The position numbers were made by a program, and so were the translations under genes. Positions 23,928-32,898 of a DNA stretch of 64,000 nucleotides are shown one piece after another. This DNA is from Candidatus Poribacteria bacterium (GTDB taxonomy: Bacteria; Poribacteria; WGA-4E; WGA-3G): the NCBI GenBank assembly GCA_022827185.1, contig JAJDTM010000055.1, positions 1-64,000 of the forward strand. Direction: 5' to 3'. Positions within the stretch are counted from its first letter, which is position 1. Every line of letters starts with the position of its first letter. The notes beneath the pieces were generated by a model. The model saw only the letters and a list, made by a program, of their open reading frames with translations. It was not told where the DNA came from and did no database searches.

Positions 23928-25985
23928 ATGACGTTGACACGTTTTCCGATTTTGACGATACTTTTCGTTTCAATGGTGTTTCACGCCAACGTCTCTGCCC
24001 AAGATTATACCCAGTGGCATTTACCCGAGGGTGCCAAAGCACGTCTCGGAAAAGGGACAATCACCGGAGATATCCAGTATTCTCCAGATGGCAGTCTACT
24101 GGCGGTTCCCAGTGCTGTCGGTGTCTGGGTTTACGATGCCGAAACGCATCAAGAAATTAACTTGCTCGTCGGGCATACGGATCTAATCTCAGCCGTTGCG
24201 TTTTCTCCAGATGGTGAAATACTTGCCAGTGGAAGTCAGGACGGAACAATCTGGTTGTGGAACCCACATACTGGAGAAAACACAGCAAGGCTCAGAGGAC
24301 ACAGAAACGGGCGGATTACTTCCATCGCGTTTTCGCCCTTATTCTCACAGTTCAACTTCCTTGCGAGTGGCAGTTCAGACAAAACGGTGCGGTTGTGGAG
24401 TGCGACTACGGGGAACTATATAACGACCTTACACGGGCATACAGGAGCAGTCACTTCTGTTGCCTTCAGTCCAAACGGGCTAATACTTGCCAGCGGTGGT
24501 GGGCACAAGGACAACACCGTCCGCTTATGGAAGGCAAAAGATAATTTCCGCATCACTACCACTACCCTCATAGGACACGAACAGGGTGTCGAGTCCGTTG
24601 CGTTCAGTCCGGATGGACAGACGCTTGCAAGTGGCAGTCAGGATGACACGGTTCAATTGTGGAATCCATATACCGGTGACCACAAAGCAACCCTCACAGA
24701 GCACACGAGTGGTGTAACTTCTGTCGCGTTTTCTCTCGACGGACAGGTGCTTGCGAGTGCTGGCAGCGACGAAACCGTCCGATTGTGGGATCCTGTCACT
24801 GAAACCCTCAAGATAACCTTTGCTGGACACACCGGTTTTAACGCGGTTGTTGCTTTTCGTTCAGATGGACGAACCCTTGCCAGTGCCGGTGATGACCAGA
24901 TGATCCAATTTTGGGATTATACCACTTTCCAACACAAGTCTACTATCACTGGACATGCTTTTCCGATTAATGATATTGCGTTCGCTCCCGATGGACAGAT
25001 TTTCGCGAGTGTAGACGATGGCAAGGCGATTCATTTGTGGACCGCCGACACAGGGCACCTCCAAGATACACTTAAGGGACATGGTGGACGTGTCTTTTCC
25101 GTTGCATTTAGTCCAGATGGCGCGACACTCGCCAGTGGAGGTGGGTGGGGGGATAACGCAATTCGGTTATGGGACGTACACGCTGGGCAGCCCAAGGAGT
25201 CTATCAAAAGCCATAAATATGGTGTGGAGTCCATCATGTTTAGTCCAGACGGTAAAACACTTGCCAGTGGAAGTTGGGACAGCACCGCTCGATTATGGGA
25301 TGCTGGCACAGGTGAACACAAAGCAACTCTCAAAGCCGGTACCACTGTCTATACTGTCGCATTCAGCCCAGATAGCCGTACGCTTGCCAGTAGCGGTCAA
25401 GACAACACAATTCGATTATGGGATGTAGAAAGTGGTGAGTACCGAGAGCTGATAGCACATACACGTCATGTTGATTCTGTGGTGTTCAGTCCGGATGGGC
25501 GTACGCTTGCCAGTGGAAGTCGGGATAAAACAGTTCGATTGTGGAATATACAGACAGGACAATCTCATACGACCCTCATAGGGCATACATCTCATATCAG
25601 GTCCATTGTGTTCTTCCCCGATGGTAATACACTTGCCAGCGGAAGTTTGGACGACACAGTGCGATTATGGGATATACAGACAGGACAACTTCAATCTACC
25701 CTCACGGGACATACCGCCGGTGTTAACGCGCTTGCACTCTCTGCCAATGGTGGCACACTTGCCAGCGGGAGTGAAGATGGCACTATTCTCTTGTGGGAGT
25801 TCACACCCATTGAACCGAAGATAAAAGCGGATGTCAACGCCGATGGTATCGTAAATATCCAAGACTTGGTCCTGGTTGCTTCACATTTGGGAGAAACCGG
25901 ACTGAGTCCTGGAGATGCCAACGGTGATGGTGTCGTGAATATCCAGGACTTAGTGCTAATTGCCTCCCAACTCGGGGACAATTAG
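23928..25985 (+). CDS. Secreted WD40 protein with C-terminal dockerin-like pair
   Basis: 685 aa, strong GGAGG before ATG 23928. Signal peptide (LTILFVSMVFHANVSAQD), then about 14 WD40 repeats of the same type as 7071 and 12561, including the shared first segment (LPEGAKARLGKGTITGDIQY). The last ~60 residues hold two EF-hand-like dockerin repeats (DVNADGIVNIQDLVLVASHL and DANGDGVVNIQDLVLIASQL), each with a D-x-N-x-D-G loop expected to bind calcium. Dockerins normally dock to cohesins; no cohesin was seen here, and outside cellulosomes dockerin-like pairs can be anchoring modules. The next gene starts 41 bp after the stop. Confidence 0.92.
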   Translation: MTLTRFPILTILFVSMVFHANVSAQDYTQWHLPEGAKARLGKGTITGDIQYSPDGSLLAVPSAVGVWVYDAETHQEINLLVGHTDLISAVAFSPDGEILASGSQDGTIWLWNPHTGENTARLRGHRNGRITSIAFSPLFSQFNFLASGSSDKTVRLWSATTGNYITTLHGHTGAVTSVAFSPNGLILASGGGHKDNTVRLWKAKDNFRITTTTLIGHEQGVESVAFSPDGQTLASGSQDDTVQLWNPYTGDHKATLTEHTSGVTSVAFSLDGQVLASAGSDETVRLWDPVTETLKITFAGHTGFNAVVAFRSDGRTLASAGDDQMIQFWDYTTFQHKSTITGHAFPINDIAFAPDGQIFASVDDGKAIHLWTADTGHLQDTLKGHGGRVFSVAFSPDGATLASGGGWGDNAIRLWDVHAGQPKESIKSHKYGVESIMFSPDGKTLASGSWDSTARLWDAGTGEHKATLKAGTTVYTVAFSPDSRTLASSGQDNTIRLWDVESGEYRELIAHTRHVDSVVFSPDGRTLASGSRDKTVRLWNIQTGQSHTTLIGHTSHIRSIVFFPDGNTLASGSLDDTVRLWDIQTGQLQSTLTGHTAGVNALALSANGGTLASGSEDGTILLWEFTPIEPKIKADVNADGIVNIQDLVLVASHLGETGLSPGDANGDGVVNIQDLVLIASQLGDN

Positions 25986-26025
25986 CAGCACAATAAACGC
26001 CGAAAAAACGAAAATTTGGAGAACA

Positions 26026-27054
26026 GTGAACGTGTCAACAGACCAACGCCTCCGCGTCGCTATCTACGGCTGCGGTAACTTCGCGAAACAGACGCGCATT
26101 CCAAACCTATTACAGACAGATACAGTCGATATTGTCGCTGTGTGCGATAGCAATTTACAAGCAGCACAGGAAATCGCAGCCGACTTCAAGGTACCACACG
26201 TCTACCACACCGAAAATGGTGGCGCGTATAAGATGCTTGACGCCGAAGCCATCGATGTGTTATACTCTATCGTACCAGCGTACGTACGAACCGATGTTGA
26301 AGTGACCGCAGTGGAAAAAGGTATCCATCTCTTCAGTGAGAAGCCACAAGCGATCACGATGCAAGTTGCCCGCCAAATAGACAATGCTGTTGAGCAAGCA
26401 GGCGTTATCAGTACCGTCGGATTTCGTGAGCGGTATCGTCCGCTCTTTCAAGAGGCACGTCGATTCTTGGTGGACAAACAGGTTGTGCATGTCCGTTTCC
26501 AGAGTTTCGGTGGATTGCCGCCTTCGATAGAGGCGGGGGTTAAAACGTGGTGGGCTGACATGGACAAATCCGGGGGGCGTGCCCTCGATTGGGGGGTCCA
26601 CGCAACCGATTATAGCCGGTTTATGACAGGTTTGAATGTCGCACGCGCACAAGCCTTCTACTGTGAACGTCCTGCTTATGCAACCGCTTTGTCATCGAGT
26701 TTCAATTACTGTTTTGACAACGGTGCTACGATGACACTCAGTTTCGTCTCATCGGGTCCCAGTCCAAGAAACGAGCCGTGGTTTACGGTCTTCTATGAAG
26801 GCGGATGCCTTGAAATTTACCAGTACGATAGGATCGAGGTCAATGGCGAAGTCTTTTATCAAGCCGACGAATTCGACCCGTGGTTAGAACAAGATAAAAC
26901 CTTTATCCGTGCTGTACAGACAGCAGATGCGAGCATATTACGCAGTGATTACCACGACGGTCTCTTCTCTTTAGCACCCGTTTTGGCTGGCTGGGAGTCC
27001 GCCCGTCGCAACGGTGAATGCATTGATATCGCATCATTCATGAATGACGTATAG
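26026..27054 (+). CDS. Gfo/Idh/MocA-family oxidoreductase
   Basis: 342 aa if translation starts at GTG 26026; GTG 26032 is also possible. GGAG lies just upstream of both, whereas the track start at 25960 overlaps the dockerin gene and codes for a non-native tail. NAD(P)-binding N-terminus RVAIYGCGNFAKQTRIPNLL, EKPQ motif near residue 108 (LFSEKPQAI), then the C-terminal catalytic domain with WGVHATDYSRFM. Sugar or cyclitol dehydrogenase activity is likely; substrate unknown. Downstream lies a dispersed repeat, then a small ORF and the aminotransferase gene. Confidence 0.85.
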   Translation: MNVSTDQRLRVAIYGCGNFAKQTRIPNLLQTDTVDIVAVCDSNLQAAQEIAADFKVPHVYHTENGGAYKMLDAEAIDVLYSIVPAYVRTDVEVTAVEKGIHLFSEKPQAITMQVARQIDNAVEQAGVISTVGFRERYRPLFQEARRFLVDKQVVHVRFQSFGGLPPSIEAGVKTWWADMDKSGGRALDWGVHATDYSRFMTGLNVARAQAFYCERPAYATALSSSFNYCFDNGATMTLSFVSSGPSPRNEPWFTVFYEGGCLEIYQYDRIEVNGEVFYQADEFDPWLEQDKTFIRAVQTADASILRSDYHDGLFSLAPVLAGWESARRNGECIDIASFMNDV

Positions 27055-27066
27055 TTAAAAATCAAC

Positions 27067-27156
27067 AGGACTTACGCAGTTCCGTCTTAAAGTCCCCCTG
27101 ATAAGGGGGATTTAGGGGGTTAAAATACCGAAATTACTATTTTTTGCATAAGTCCT
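27067..27156 (+). repeat. Dispersed palindrome-ended repeat, copy 2 (90 bp)
   Basis: Starts AGGACTTACGC, ends GCATAAGTCCT, with central CCCCCTGATAAGGGGGATTT and then AGGGGG. The outer ends pair with one mismatch. AATCAA occurs on both sides with a one-base offset, which may be a target duplication. Confidence 0.8.
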
Positions 27157-27175
27157 AATCAAGAAAGGAAAAATT

Positions 27176-27391
27176 ATGGATGCAAGATTAAAAAAAATTC
27201 AGATTACACCTATGAAATTCGACAAAGAGGGCGCGATGCAGCGTGAAGAATTCGCTACGCTTACCATTGAAGTACCCATGGATAGCACAGCACAACGCGC
27301 CGCTATTATAGAATTGTGTGAACTCCTCGACCAAGAATGGGTTGTTGTTAACGTTGAAGGCAAAACAGTCGTGGCTGTTAACACCGCTTAA
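27176..27391 (+). CDS. Small hypothetical protein, 71 aa
   Basis: Not recognised. Good start: AAAGGA seven bases before ATG 27176, just past a dispersed repeat. The sequence is regular and probably folded (beta-like IQITPMKF, ATLTIEVPMD; a helix AQRAAIIELCELLDQE; then VVVNVEGKTVVAVN). No signal peptide. It could be a small binding or regulatory protein. It is followed after 111 bp by the aminotransferase gene, with the CGAACCGCAAGGAA motif in between. Confidence 0.6.
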   Translation: MDARLKKIQITPMKFDKEGAMQREEFATLTIEVPMDSTAQRAAIIELCELLDQEWVVVNVEGKTVVAVNTA

Positions 27392-27502
27392 TGGGAAAAG
27401 TTCATCAAAAAGGTAGTTCCAAGCAACGCGCCGGAACGGATATACGGAAAGAACCGTTTTTCCACATTGGGCCCTGAACGAACCGCAAGGAACTTTAAAA
27501 AA

Positions 27503-28642
27503 ATGAAGAAGAAGTGGCTTTTTACACCGGGTCCCACGCCGATTCCGCCCGAAGCACTATTGGCGATGGCGCAGCCGATTGATTACCACCGCAGCGAAGA
27601 TACTGTCGCATTAATTAAAGACGTTCTCGAAAAACTCAAGCACGTTTTCCAAACCGAGAACGATGTCCTTTTCTTAACATCATCCGGAACCGGTGGTATG
27701 GAAGGCGCAGTTGCGAATCTATTGTCTCGCGGAGACAAGGTGATTGTGATCCGGAGCGGGAAATTTGGCGAACGATGGGCTGACATCTGCACCGCCTTCG
27801 GTGTCGAAGTTATACCCATTGATGTAACGTGGGGCAATGCTGTCGAACTACAAGCGGTGGAAACACGCTTAACTGAACACCCTGACGTAAAAGCGGTTTA
27901 CGCAACACTTTGTGAGACCTCAACCGGCGTTCTACACGACATTGAGGCACTCGCGCGCCTGACCCGAGCGCGTCCCACGCTTTTAGTCGTTGACGCTGTC
28001 AGCGGACTCGGTGCTGACGATTTACAGATGGACGAGTGGGGGGTAGATGTCGTTGTTTCCTGTACCCAAAAAGGATTGATGACACCTCCCGGTCTCGCAG
28101 TCGTGGCACTCAACCAACGCGCATGGGACGCGGTTGAACGTTCTGACCTCCCGAAATATTACTTTGATTTCCGCAAGGCGTATGAGAGCGGCTTAGACGG
28201 TTCCGTCCCTTACACACCGGCTGTGACACTACTGACAGCACTTCAATGTGCGCTGAATCGCATCTGTAAAGAGGGTATCCGCAATACGATAGCGCGGCAC
28301 AGTTGCTTAGCTACTGCGACCCGGAGTGCTGTTAAAGCATTGGGACTTTCCCTTTTTGCGACATCGCCAGCGAATACCGTAACCGCAATTCGCTTACCGG
28401 AAGCGGTTGATGGCAAAGCGTTTGTCAATCTGATGCTTGATGAATACGGGATCACCTATGCCGGTGGTCAGAGTCAGTTAAGTGGAAAAATCGTCCGAAT
28501 TGCGCACCTCGGCTGGATGAATGAAAACGACGTGATCGTCGCTATTTCTGCGTTTGAGCGAGGCTTAATGGAAATCGGATGCGATATCCCGATTGGCGCG
28601 GGCGTTACCGCTGCACAAGAAGTTTTCCGTACTTTGATATAA
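27503..28642 (+). CDS. Class V aminotransferase (alanine/serine-glyoxylate type)
   Basis: 379 aa from ATG 27503; the track start at 27467 adds 12 residues. PLP-dependent fold type I. N-terminal FTPGPTPIPPEALLAMAQP is the usual substrate-binding region of alanine-glyoxylate and serine-glyoxylate aminotransferases. DAVSGLGA holds the pyridine-N Asp, and the Schiff-base Lys is in VVSCTQKGLMTPPGL (residue ~190). The C-terminal domain includes GQSQLSGKIVRIAHLGWM. The gene is followed by a serine-acetyltransferase-like gene, so a role in serine/glyoxylate metabolism is likely, but the exact donor is not readable. The start is preceded by CGAACCGCAAGGAACTTTAA. Confidence 0.88.
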   Translation: MKKKWLFTPGPTPIPPEALLAMAQPIDYHRSEDTVALIKDVLEKLKHVFQTENDVLFLTSSGTGGMEGAVANLLSRGDKVIVIRSGKFGERWADICTAFGVEVIPIDVTWGNAVELQAVETRLTEHPDVKAVYATLCETSTGVLHDIEALARLTRARPTLLVVDAVSGLGADDLQMDEWGVDVVVSCTQKGLMTPPGLAVVALNQRAWDAVERSDLPKYYFDFRKAYESGLDGSVPYTPAVTLLTALQCALNRICKEGIRNTIARHSCLATATRSAVKALGLSLFATSPANTVTAIRLPEAVDGKAFVNLMLDEYGITYAGGQSQLSGKIVRIAHLGWMNENDVIVAISAFERGLMEIGCDIPIGAGVTAAQEVFRTLI

Positions 28643-28651
28643 AAAAACCAA

Positions 28652-28904
28652 AAACGTAGTCCGTAATGTAATGGAGGTGTTTTTGCTTGGGTGTTTCTTC
28701 AGATCTACGGAATGAGAGTTCAAGTGTCAAACCTACCTAATCGAACCGCAAGGAAATATAAAGATCGGGTTTCTGATAAACAGCCAAAAACGTAGTCCGT
28801 AATGTAATGGAGGACGGATCTACGGAATGAGACTTCAAGTATCAAACTCGCCTAACCGAACCGCAAGGAAATATAAAAAACGAACCGCAAGGAAATATAA
28901 AAAA
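28652..28904 (+). repeat. Imperfect tandem duplication with repeated ribosome-binding segment
   Basis: Two related units: AACGTAGTCCGTAATGTAAT occurs at 28653 and 28789, GATCTACGGAATGAGA at 28702 and 28817. CGAACCGCAAGGAA occurs at 28742, 28857 and 28880, and once more at 27479 before the previous gene. The last copy supplies the AAGGAA that lies before ATG 28905. Confidence 0.7.
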
Positions 28905-30179
28905 ATGTCTGAGACGACACTTTTTGATGTCTCGTATGAACAACGGAAAAAACCGCTGCTAACCCAAACATTAGAACGGCTGCATCCCATTTATAGTAAA
29001 TCGGAGCTGGACTTTCTACGTATCGACAGTATGAGCCGTGAAGGGTTAGCACAACGTTCTGGGCGCGGGTTTGTGAATCGGGATATCCTTGAAACTGTAC
29101 TCGGCAATTTGTTGGAATGTGTCGCACCCGGATCACACAATGCACCGCATCTCGAGCACCAAAAACGCGAACTCTCGGAAGCAATCGAAGAGGTAGCAGA
29201 CCAACTCTATGCAATGGTAGCACAATCCTTTTTGGCTGTTAAAGACGAAACACCACTGGATACCGCACTTGAAACCGCTTTCTCACTCCTCTGGGAACTG
29301 CCACGATTTAAAAGTCGCGCACTCTGGAATCGCTTCGCCTCTCTCAAAGACCCGGCTGTCTGGGATGCATACCTGCTCCACACCGGTATCTCACGAGAAA
29401 AACTCGCAGCCATTGATTTCCGATCCCAAATTGACACCGCAATTCAGGAACGCACCTTTGAACCGTATCAAGACTTTCTCGGTACTTTGAATCTTGCCGC
29501 CGTCATGGATTATCAGCTCCAGTTAGTCGGAAGCACATACCCGGGGTGGCGCGTCCTCTTTTACCACGATGTCGCGCACGCACTGACACGCAGCGAACCC
29601 CCTGAAGAGAGTCCTGATATTCATAGAGTTCCTGTCCCTTTGTTACCGCGTGCTATTTCCGAACTCGCTGGACGCTACTATCAAGCCGATTTGCATCCCG
29701 AAACGCAGATTGGAGATGCCAATTTCCTTGAACATCCACATCGCGGCGTAACCACTGGGCAAACAGGGATTATCGGTTCTGGATGCGTCATCTATCCGAG
29801 CACATTCGGCGGATTGAGCGTCAAAGTCAAGCAACGGCACCCCGTCATCGGCGACTTTGTTGAGATCGGCACCGACACCAGTCTCCTCGGTCCGGTTCAA
29901 ATTGCTGACCATACGACTATCGGGACAAACACCGAAATTTACGGATTTGTAGAAATTGATCAAAGTTGTCGCATTGGTTCATCAGTTGTTATTGGAACTA
30001 TTCGGGGGGCTGCAGAGCATCCAGGGAGAATTATGATTGGAGATGAGGTGCGCATTGGTGATGGTACTGTCATTGAAAATACATCTGAAATGGATCTGAT
30101 TATACCGACCCGCGCACAGATTCCCGCTCGAAGCCACGTCGCAAACGACGGGTTCGGGTTCCCACGATACATTACATGA
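28905..30179 (+). CDS. Serine O-acetyltransferase-like hexapeptide protein
   Basis: 424 aa from ATG 28905; the track's first 26 residues translate the repeated CGAACCGCAAGGAAATATAA segments and are not protein-like. A helical N-terminal part of ~250 residues is followed by a left-handed beta-helix (HPVIGDFVEIGTDTSLLGPV, IADHTTIGTNTEIYGFVEID) with isoleucine-rich hexapeptides, as in CysE. CysE is normally ~270 aa, so this is a long-form member (plant/epsilon-type architecture). It would make O-acetylserine for cysteine synthesis. Position after the aminotransferase supports a serine-linked pathway, but acetyl-CoA specificity is assumed from the fold. Confidence 0.8.
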   Translation: MSETTLFDVSYEQRKKPLLTQTLERLHPIYSKSELDFLRIDSMSREGLAQRSGRGFVNRDILETVLGNLLECVAPGSHNAPHLEHQKRELSEAIEEVADQLYAMVAQSFLAVKDETPLDTALETAFSLLWELPRFKSRALWNRFASLKDPAVWDAYLLHTGISREKLAAIDFRSQIDTAIQERTFEPYQDFLGTLNLAAVMDYQLQLVGSTYPGWRVLFYHDVAHALTRSEPPEESPDIHRVPVPLLPRAISELAGRYYQADLHPETQIGDANFLEHPHRGVTTGQTGIIGSGCVIYPSTFGGLSVKVKQRHPVIGDFVEIGTDTSLLGPVQIADHTTIGTNTEIYGFVEIDQSCRIGSSVVIGTIRGAAEHPGRIMIGDEVRIGDGTVIENTSEMDLIIPTRAQIPARSHVANDGFGFPRYIT

Positions 30180-30305
30180 GAAATAGTTAAGAAGTTATCA
30201 GTGATCGGTTGAGAGGGCTATTTGATGCATGAAGTCTTTTTCTTAACTGAAAACTGAAAACTGAAAGATTTTTCGCAGAAAAATCGTACTGAAAACTGCT
30301 AAAAA

Positions 30306-31916
30306 ATGAAAAAAATACAACGCGCGCTTATCAGCGTCTACGACAAAACTGACCTCTTAGATATAGCCAACGTCCTCGCACAACACGGCGTAGAGATCCT
30401 CTCCACCGGCGGGACAGCCCGACACCTCCGAGACGCTGGTATTGACATCATTGATGTCTCCGACTATACCGGCTTTCCTGAAATGCTGGAGGGTCGCGTC
30501 AAAACCCTCCATCCGAAGATCCATGGCGGTCTTCTCGCCGAATGGGATAATACGGAACACAGCGCACAAGCAGAAGCACACGGTATAAATGCCATTGATA
30601 TGGTGATATGCAACCTATATCCGTTTGAAGCAACCGTCGCTAAGCCGGACGTAACGCTCCCTGAAGCGATTGAGAACATCGACATCGGCGGTCCGACGAT
30701 GATTCGTGCTGCCGCGAAAAATTACCGACATGTCGCTGTCCTCACGGATGCAAGCCAATACCCACAAATTATCGCCGACTTGGAGGCTAACGATTGTTGT
30801 CTGTCAGAAGAACAGCGATTTGAATTGGCAAAAGCAGCGTTTGCGCATACCGCACACTACGACACCGCAATCGCTACCTATCTCACCGACGATGATTCCC
30901 CCCTGATAAGGGGGGTTAGGGGGGTTGATAAAGCAGAGGACTCCGAAGCAAACGAATTCGCCAACAACCTAACACTCCATTTCAAGAAAGAGCGGACGCT
31001 CCGCTACGGCGAAAACCCACACCAGCGCGCCGCTTTCTACAGAACTGAAACCACGCCAGGACCCTCCGCAGCGTGGGCAAACCAACGCAGCGGGCAACCG
31101 CTCTCCTTCAATAATCTCCTCGATTTAGAAGCCGCTTTAGAGATCGTCAAGGACTTTCAGACCCCCGCGTGTGCCATCATCAAACACAACAACCCGTGTG
31201 GACTCGCGACAGCTGACAACTTAAAAGATGCCTTCACAAATGCATTGGAATGTGATCGCACCTCTGCCTTCGGCTCGATTGTCGGGTTAAACCGTAAAGT
31301 GACGATCCAGACCGCAAACACGATCCGCGAGGCAGCACAGGCAGGCGTAAAGATTGACGCAATTATCGCACCGAGTTATACCGATAAGGCGTTGCGTGCG
31401 TTGTCCCGTGTCAAACGCCGTCCTATCCTTGAAGCAGGTTCGCTTTCAGATGCAGGACCTGTCTTACAAGTTCGCAACATCACTGGCGGTGTACTCGTCC
31501 AAGACCCAGATGTCCACGAGCTGAATGCCGATGCATTAGAGGTCGCTACGCAGCGGGCACCCACAGACCCAGAGATAGAATCTCTGTTGTTCGCGTGGAA
31601 AGCGTGCAAACACGTCAAATCCAACTGTATCCTGTTGGCGAACGGCACGCAGAGCGTCGGGATCGGTGCAGGGCAGATGAGCCGCGTGGATGCTGCTATT
31701 ATCGCCATACGGAAGGCAGGCGAAAAAGCGAAAGGCGCGGTGTTAGCCTCGGATGCCTATTTCCCGTTCCCCGATGGTGTCGAAATTGCCGGTGAAGCAG
31801 GCATCAGTGCGATTATCCAGCCCGGCGGTTCCGTCAACGACGCACCTGTAATTGAAACAGCAGACGCTTACGGCATAGCAATGGTACTGACAGGCGTACG
31901 CCATTTCCGGCATTAA
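30306..31916 (+). CDS. purH: Bifunctional AICAR transformylase/IMP cyclohydrolase
   Basis: 536 aa; makes FAICAR from AICAR and closes it to IMP, the last two steps of purine synthesis. N-terminal MGS/IMPCHase domain (ISVYDKTDLLDIA, STGGTARHL, MLEGRVKTLHPKIHGG); C-terminal AICARFT domain with YGENPHQRAAF, the KHNNPCG catalytic motif and SVGIGAGQMSRVDA. The frame contains a 29-bp dispersed-repeat core at 30898-30926 that codes for SPLIRGVRGVD between the two domains, a loop that tolerates insertions. The start ATG 30306 has no clear Shine-Dalgarno; it is preceded by repeats of AACTGAA. Confidence 0.95.
   Translation: MKKIQRALISVYDKTDLLDIANVLAQHGVEILSTGGTARHLRDAGIDIIDVSDYTGFPEMLEGRVKTLHPKIHGGLLAEWDNTEHSAQAEAHGINAIDMVICNLYPFEATVAKPDVTLPEAIENIDIGGPTMIRAAAKNYRHVAVLTDASQYPQIIADLEANDCCLSEEQRFELAKAAFAHTAHYDTAIATYLTDDDSPLIRGVRGVDKAEDSEANEFANNLTLHFKKERTLRYGENPHQRAAFYRTETTPGPSAAWANQRSGQPLSFNNLLDLEAALEIVKDFQTPACAIIKHNNPCGLATADNLKDAFTNALECDRTSAFGSIVGLNRKVTIQTANTIREAAQAGVKIDAIIAPSYTDKALRALSRVKRRPILEAGSLSDAGPVLQVRNITGGVLVQDPDVHELNADALEVATQRAPTDPEIESLLFAWKACKHVKSNCILLANGTQSVGIGAGQMSRVDAAIIAIRKAGEKAKGAVLASDAYFPFPDGVEIAGEAGISAIIQPGGSVNDAPVIETADAYGIAMVLTGVRHFRH
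30898..30926 (+). repeat. Dispersed repeat core inside purH
   Basis: CCCCCCTGATAAGGGGGGTT then AGGGGGGTT, the core of the 90-99-bp repeats, here within the reading frame and without a stop. Confidence 0.75.
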
Positions 31917-31998
31917 GATCAATTGTTAACAGTTGGAACATTAGGGGCAACGAGAGAACTGTATATGAATATGGATGCCTAACTTGAGGTAAGATATA

Positions 31999-32511
31999 GT
32001 GAATTTAGCAGCAGTTTGGGACCGGGTGTTAAAGGACACCTCTGTTGAGCATTCCTCTATACACGGTCCCGATCATTGGGCACGCGTTGAGAGGAATGGG
32101 CTTTACGTAGCACAGAAAACAGGGGCGAATCAAACGATCGTGCAGCTGTTCGCAGTATTCCATGACTGCATGCGTGAGAACGATCATATTGATCCCGGTC
32201 ATGGACGTAGAGGTGCTGAATATGCCGTTCAAATTAAAGATGAACTCATCAATATTCCCTCGGACGACTTTGATAAATTCTACTATGCATGTGAATGGCA
32301 CACGGATGAGATAACGACGGATGATGTTACGATCGCAGCATGCTGGGATGCCGATCGATTGGATTTGGGTCGAGTCGGATTTATATTGGACCCTCTATAC
32401 ATGAATTCCGAACCCGCCCAAGAAATAGCCAAACGCGATGATATTAGTGTGTTGGATCGCGTTACGGTAAGGAATTGGAAGAAATTAGTTTGCAGGTCAA
32501 ATGTACGCTGA
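31999..32511 (+). CDS. HD-domain hydrolase-like protein
   Basis: 170 aa, start GTG 31999 with GAGGT upstream. The HD pattern is visible: HGPDHWARV (first His), FAVFHDCMREND (HD pair), YACEWHTD and ACWDADRLDLGR (late His/Asp ligand). Such proteins are metal-dependent phosphohydrolases acting on nucleotides or other phosphate esters. It is small, with no partner domain and no signal peptide. It follows purH by 82 bp on the same strand, so co-transcription and a role around nucleotides are possible, not proven. Confidence 0.8.
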   Translation: MNLAAVWDRVLKDTSVEHSSIHGPDHWARVERNGLYVAQKTGANQTIVQLFAVFHDCMRENDHIDPGHGRRGAEYAVQIKDELINIPSDDFDKFYYACEWHTDEITTDDVTIAACWDADRLDLGRVGFILDPLYMNSEPAQEIAKRDDISVLDRVTVRNWKKLVCRSNVR

Positions 32512-32568
32512 TTCTCACAGACTATAAAAGAGGAGACAGATATTTTCTGTTTCTTTCAATTGACAAAC

Positions 32569-32597
32569 TGGACATTCGACGATTTTTGTGATATTCT
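32569..32597 (+). promoter_or_regulatory. Sigma-70-like promoter of the hicBBA-like cassette
   Basis: TGGACA, 17-bp spacer, TATTCT. It lies 45 bp before the first hicB-like start at 32643. Confidence 0.55.
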
Positions 32598-32642
32598 GTG
32601 CCAAGAAAAATACGACAATTTATCTCAACTTTTGGGAATAAT

Positions 32643-32888
32643 ATGACTGAAAGTGCAAAGTACATCAAAATCGTTGAATGGTCGGACGAAGACGAATGCT
32701 TCATCGGATATTGCCCCGGGATCATCGGTCCGTGTGCCCATGGTCCTGATGAAGTCAAGGTCTATCGGCAGTTATGTGAGATTGTTGAGGAGTGGATAGA
32801 AATTTTTCATCGCGACAATGAGGCACTTCCACCGCCGACCATCGGTAAAAACCTGACGGAATTTTTGAACGGTACGGGTAATTACTAA
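32643..32888 (+). CDS. hicB: HicB-like antitoxin, first copy
   Basis: 81 aa from ATG 32643 (the track begins at 32598 without support). The RNase-H-like HicB core is suggested by YIKIVEWSDEDECFIGYCPG and DEVKVYRQLCEIVEEWIEIF, with a short C-terminal tail instead of a clear DNA-binding domain. HicB proteins bind and silence HicA toxins. A second HicB-like gene follows 10 bp after its stop. Confidence 0.65.
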   Translation: MTESAKYIKIVEWSDEDECFIGYCPGIIGPCAHGPDEVKVYRQLCEIVEEWIEIFHRDNEALPPPTIGKNLTEFLNGTGNY

Positions 32889-32898
32889 GGAGCAACAC

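Noticed and set aside
27400-27466. Terminator after the small ORF at 27176
   Set aside because: AACGG...CCGTT with TTTT is too short and weak to call.
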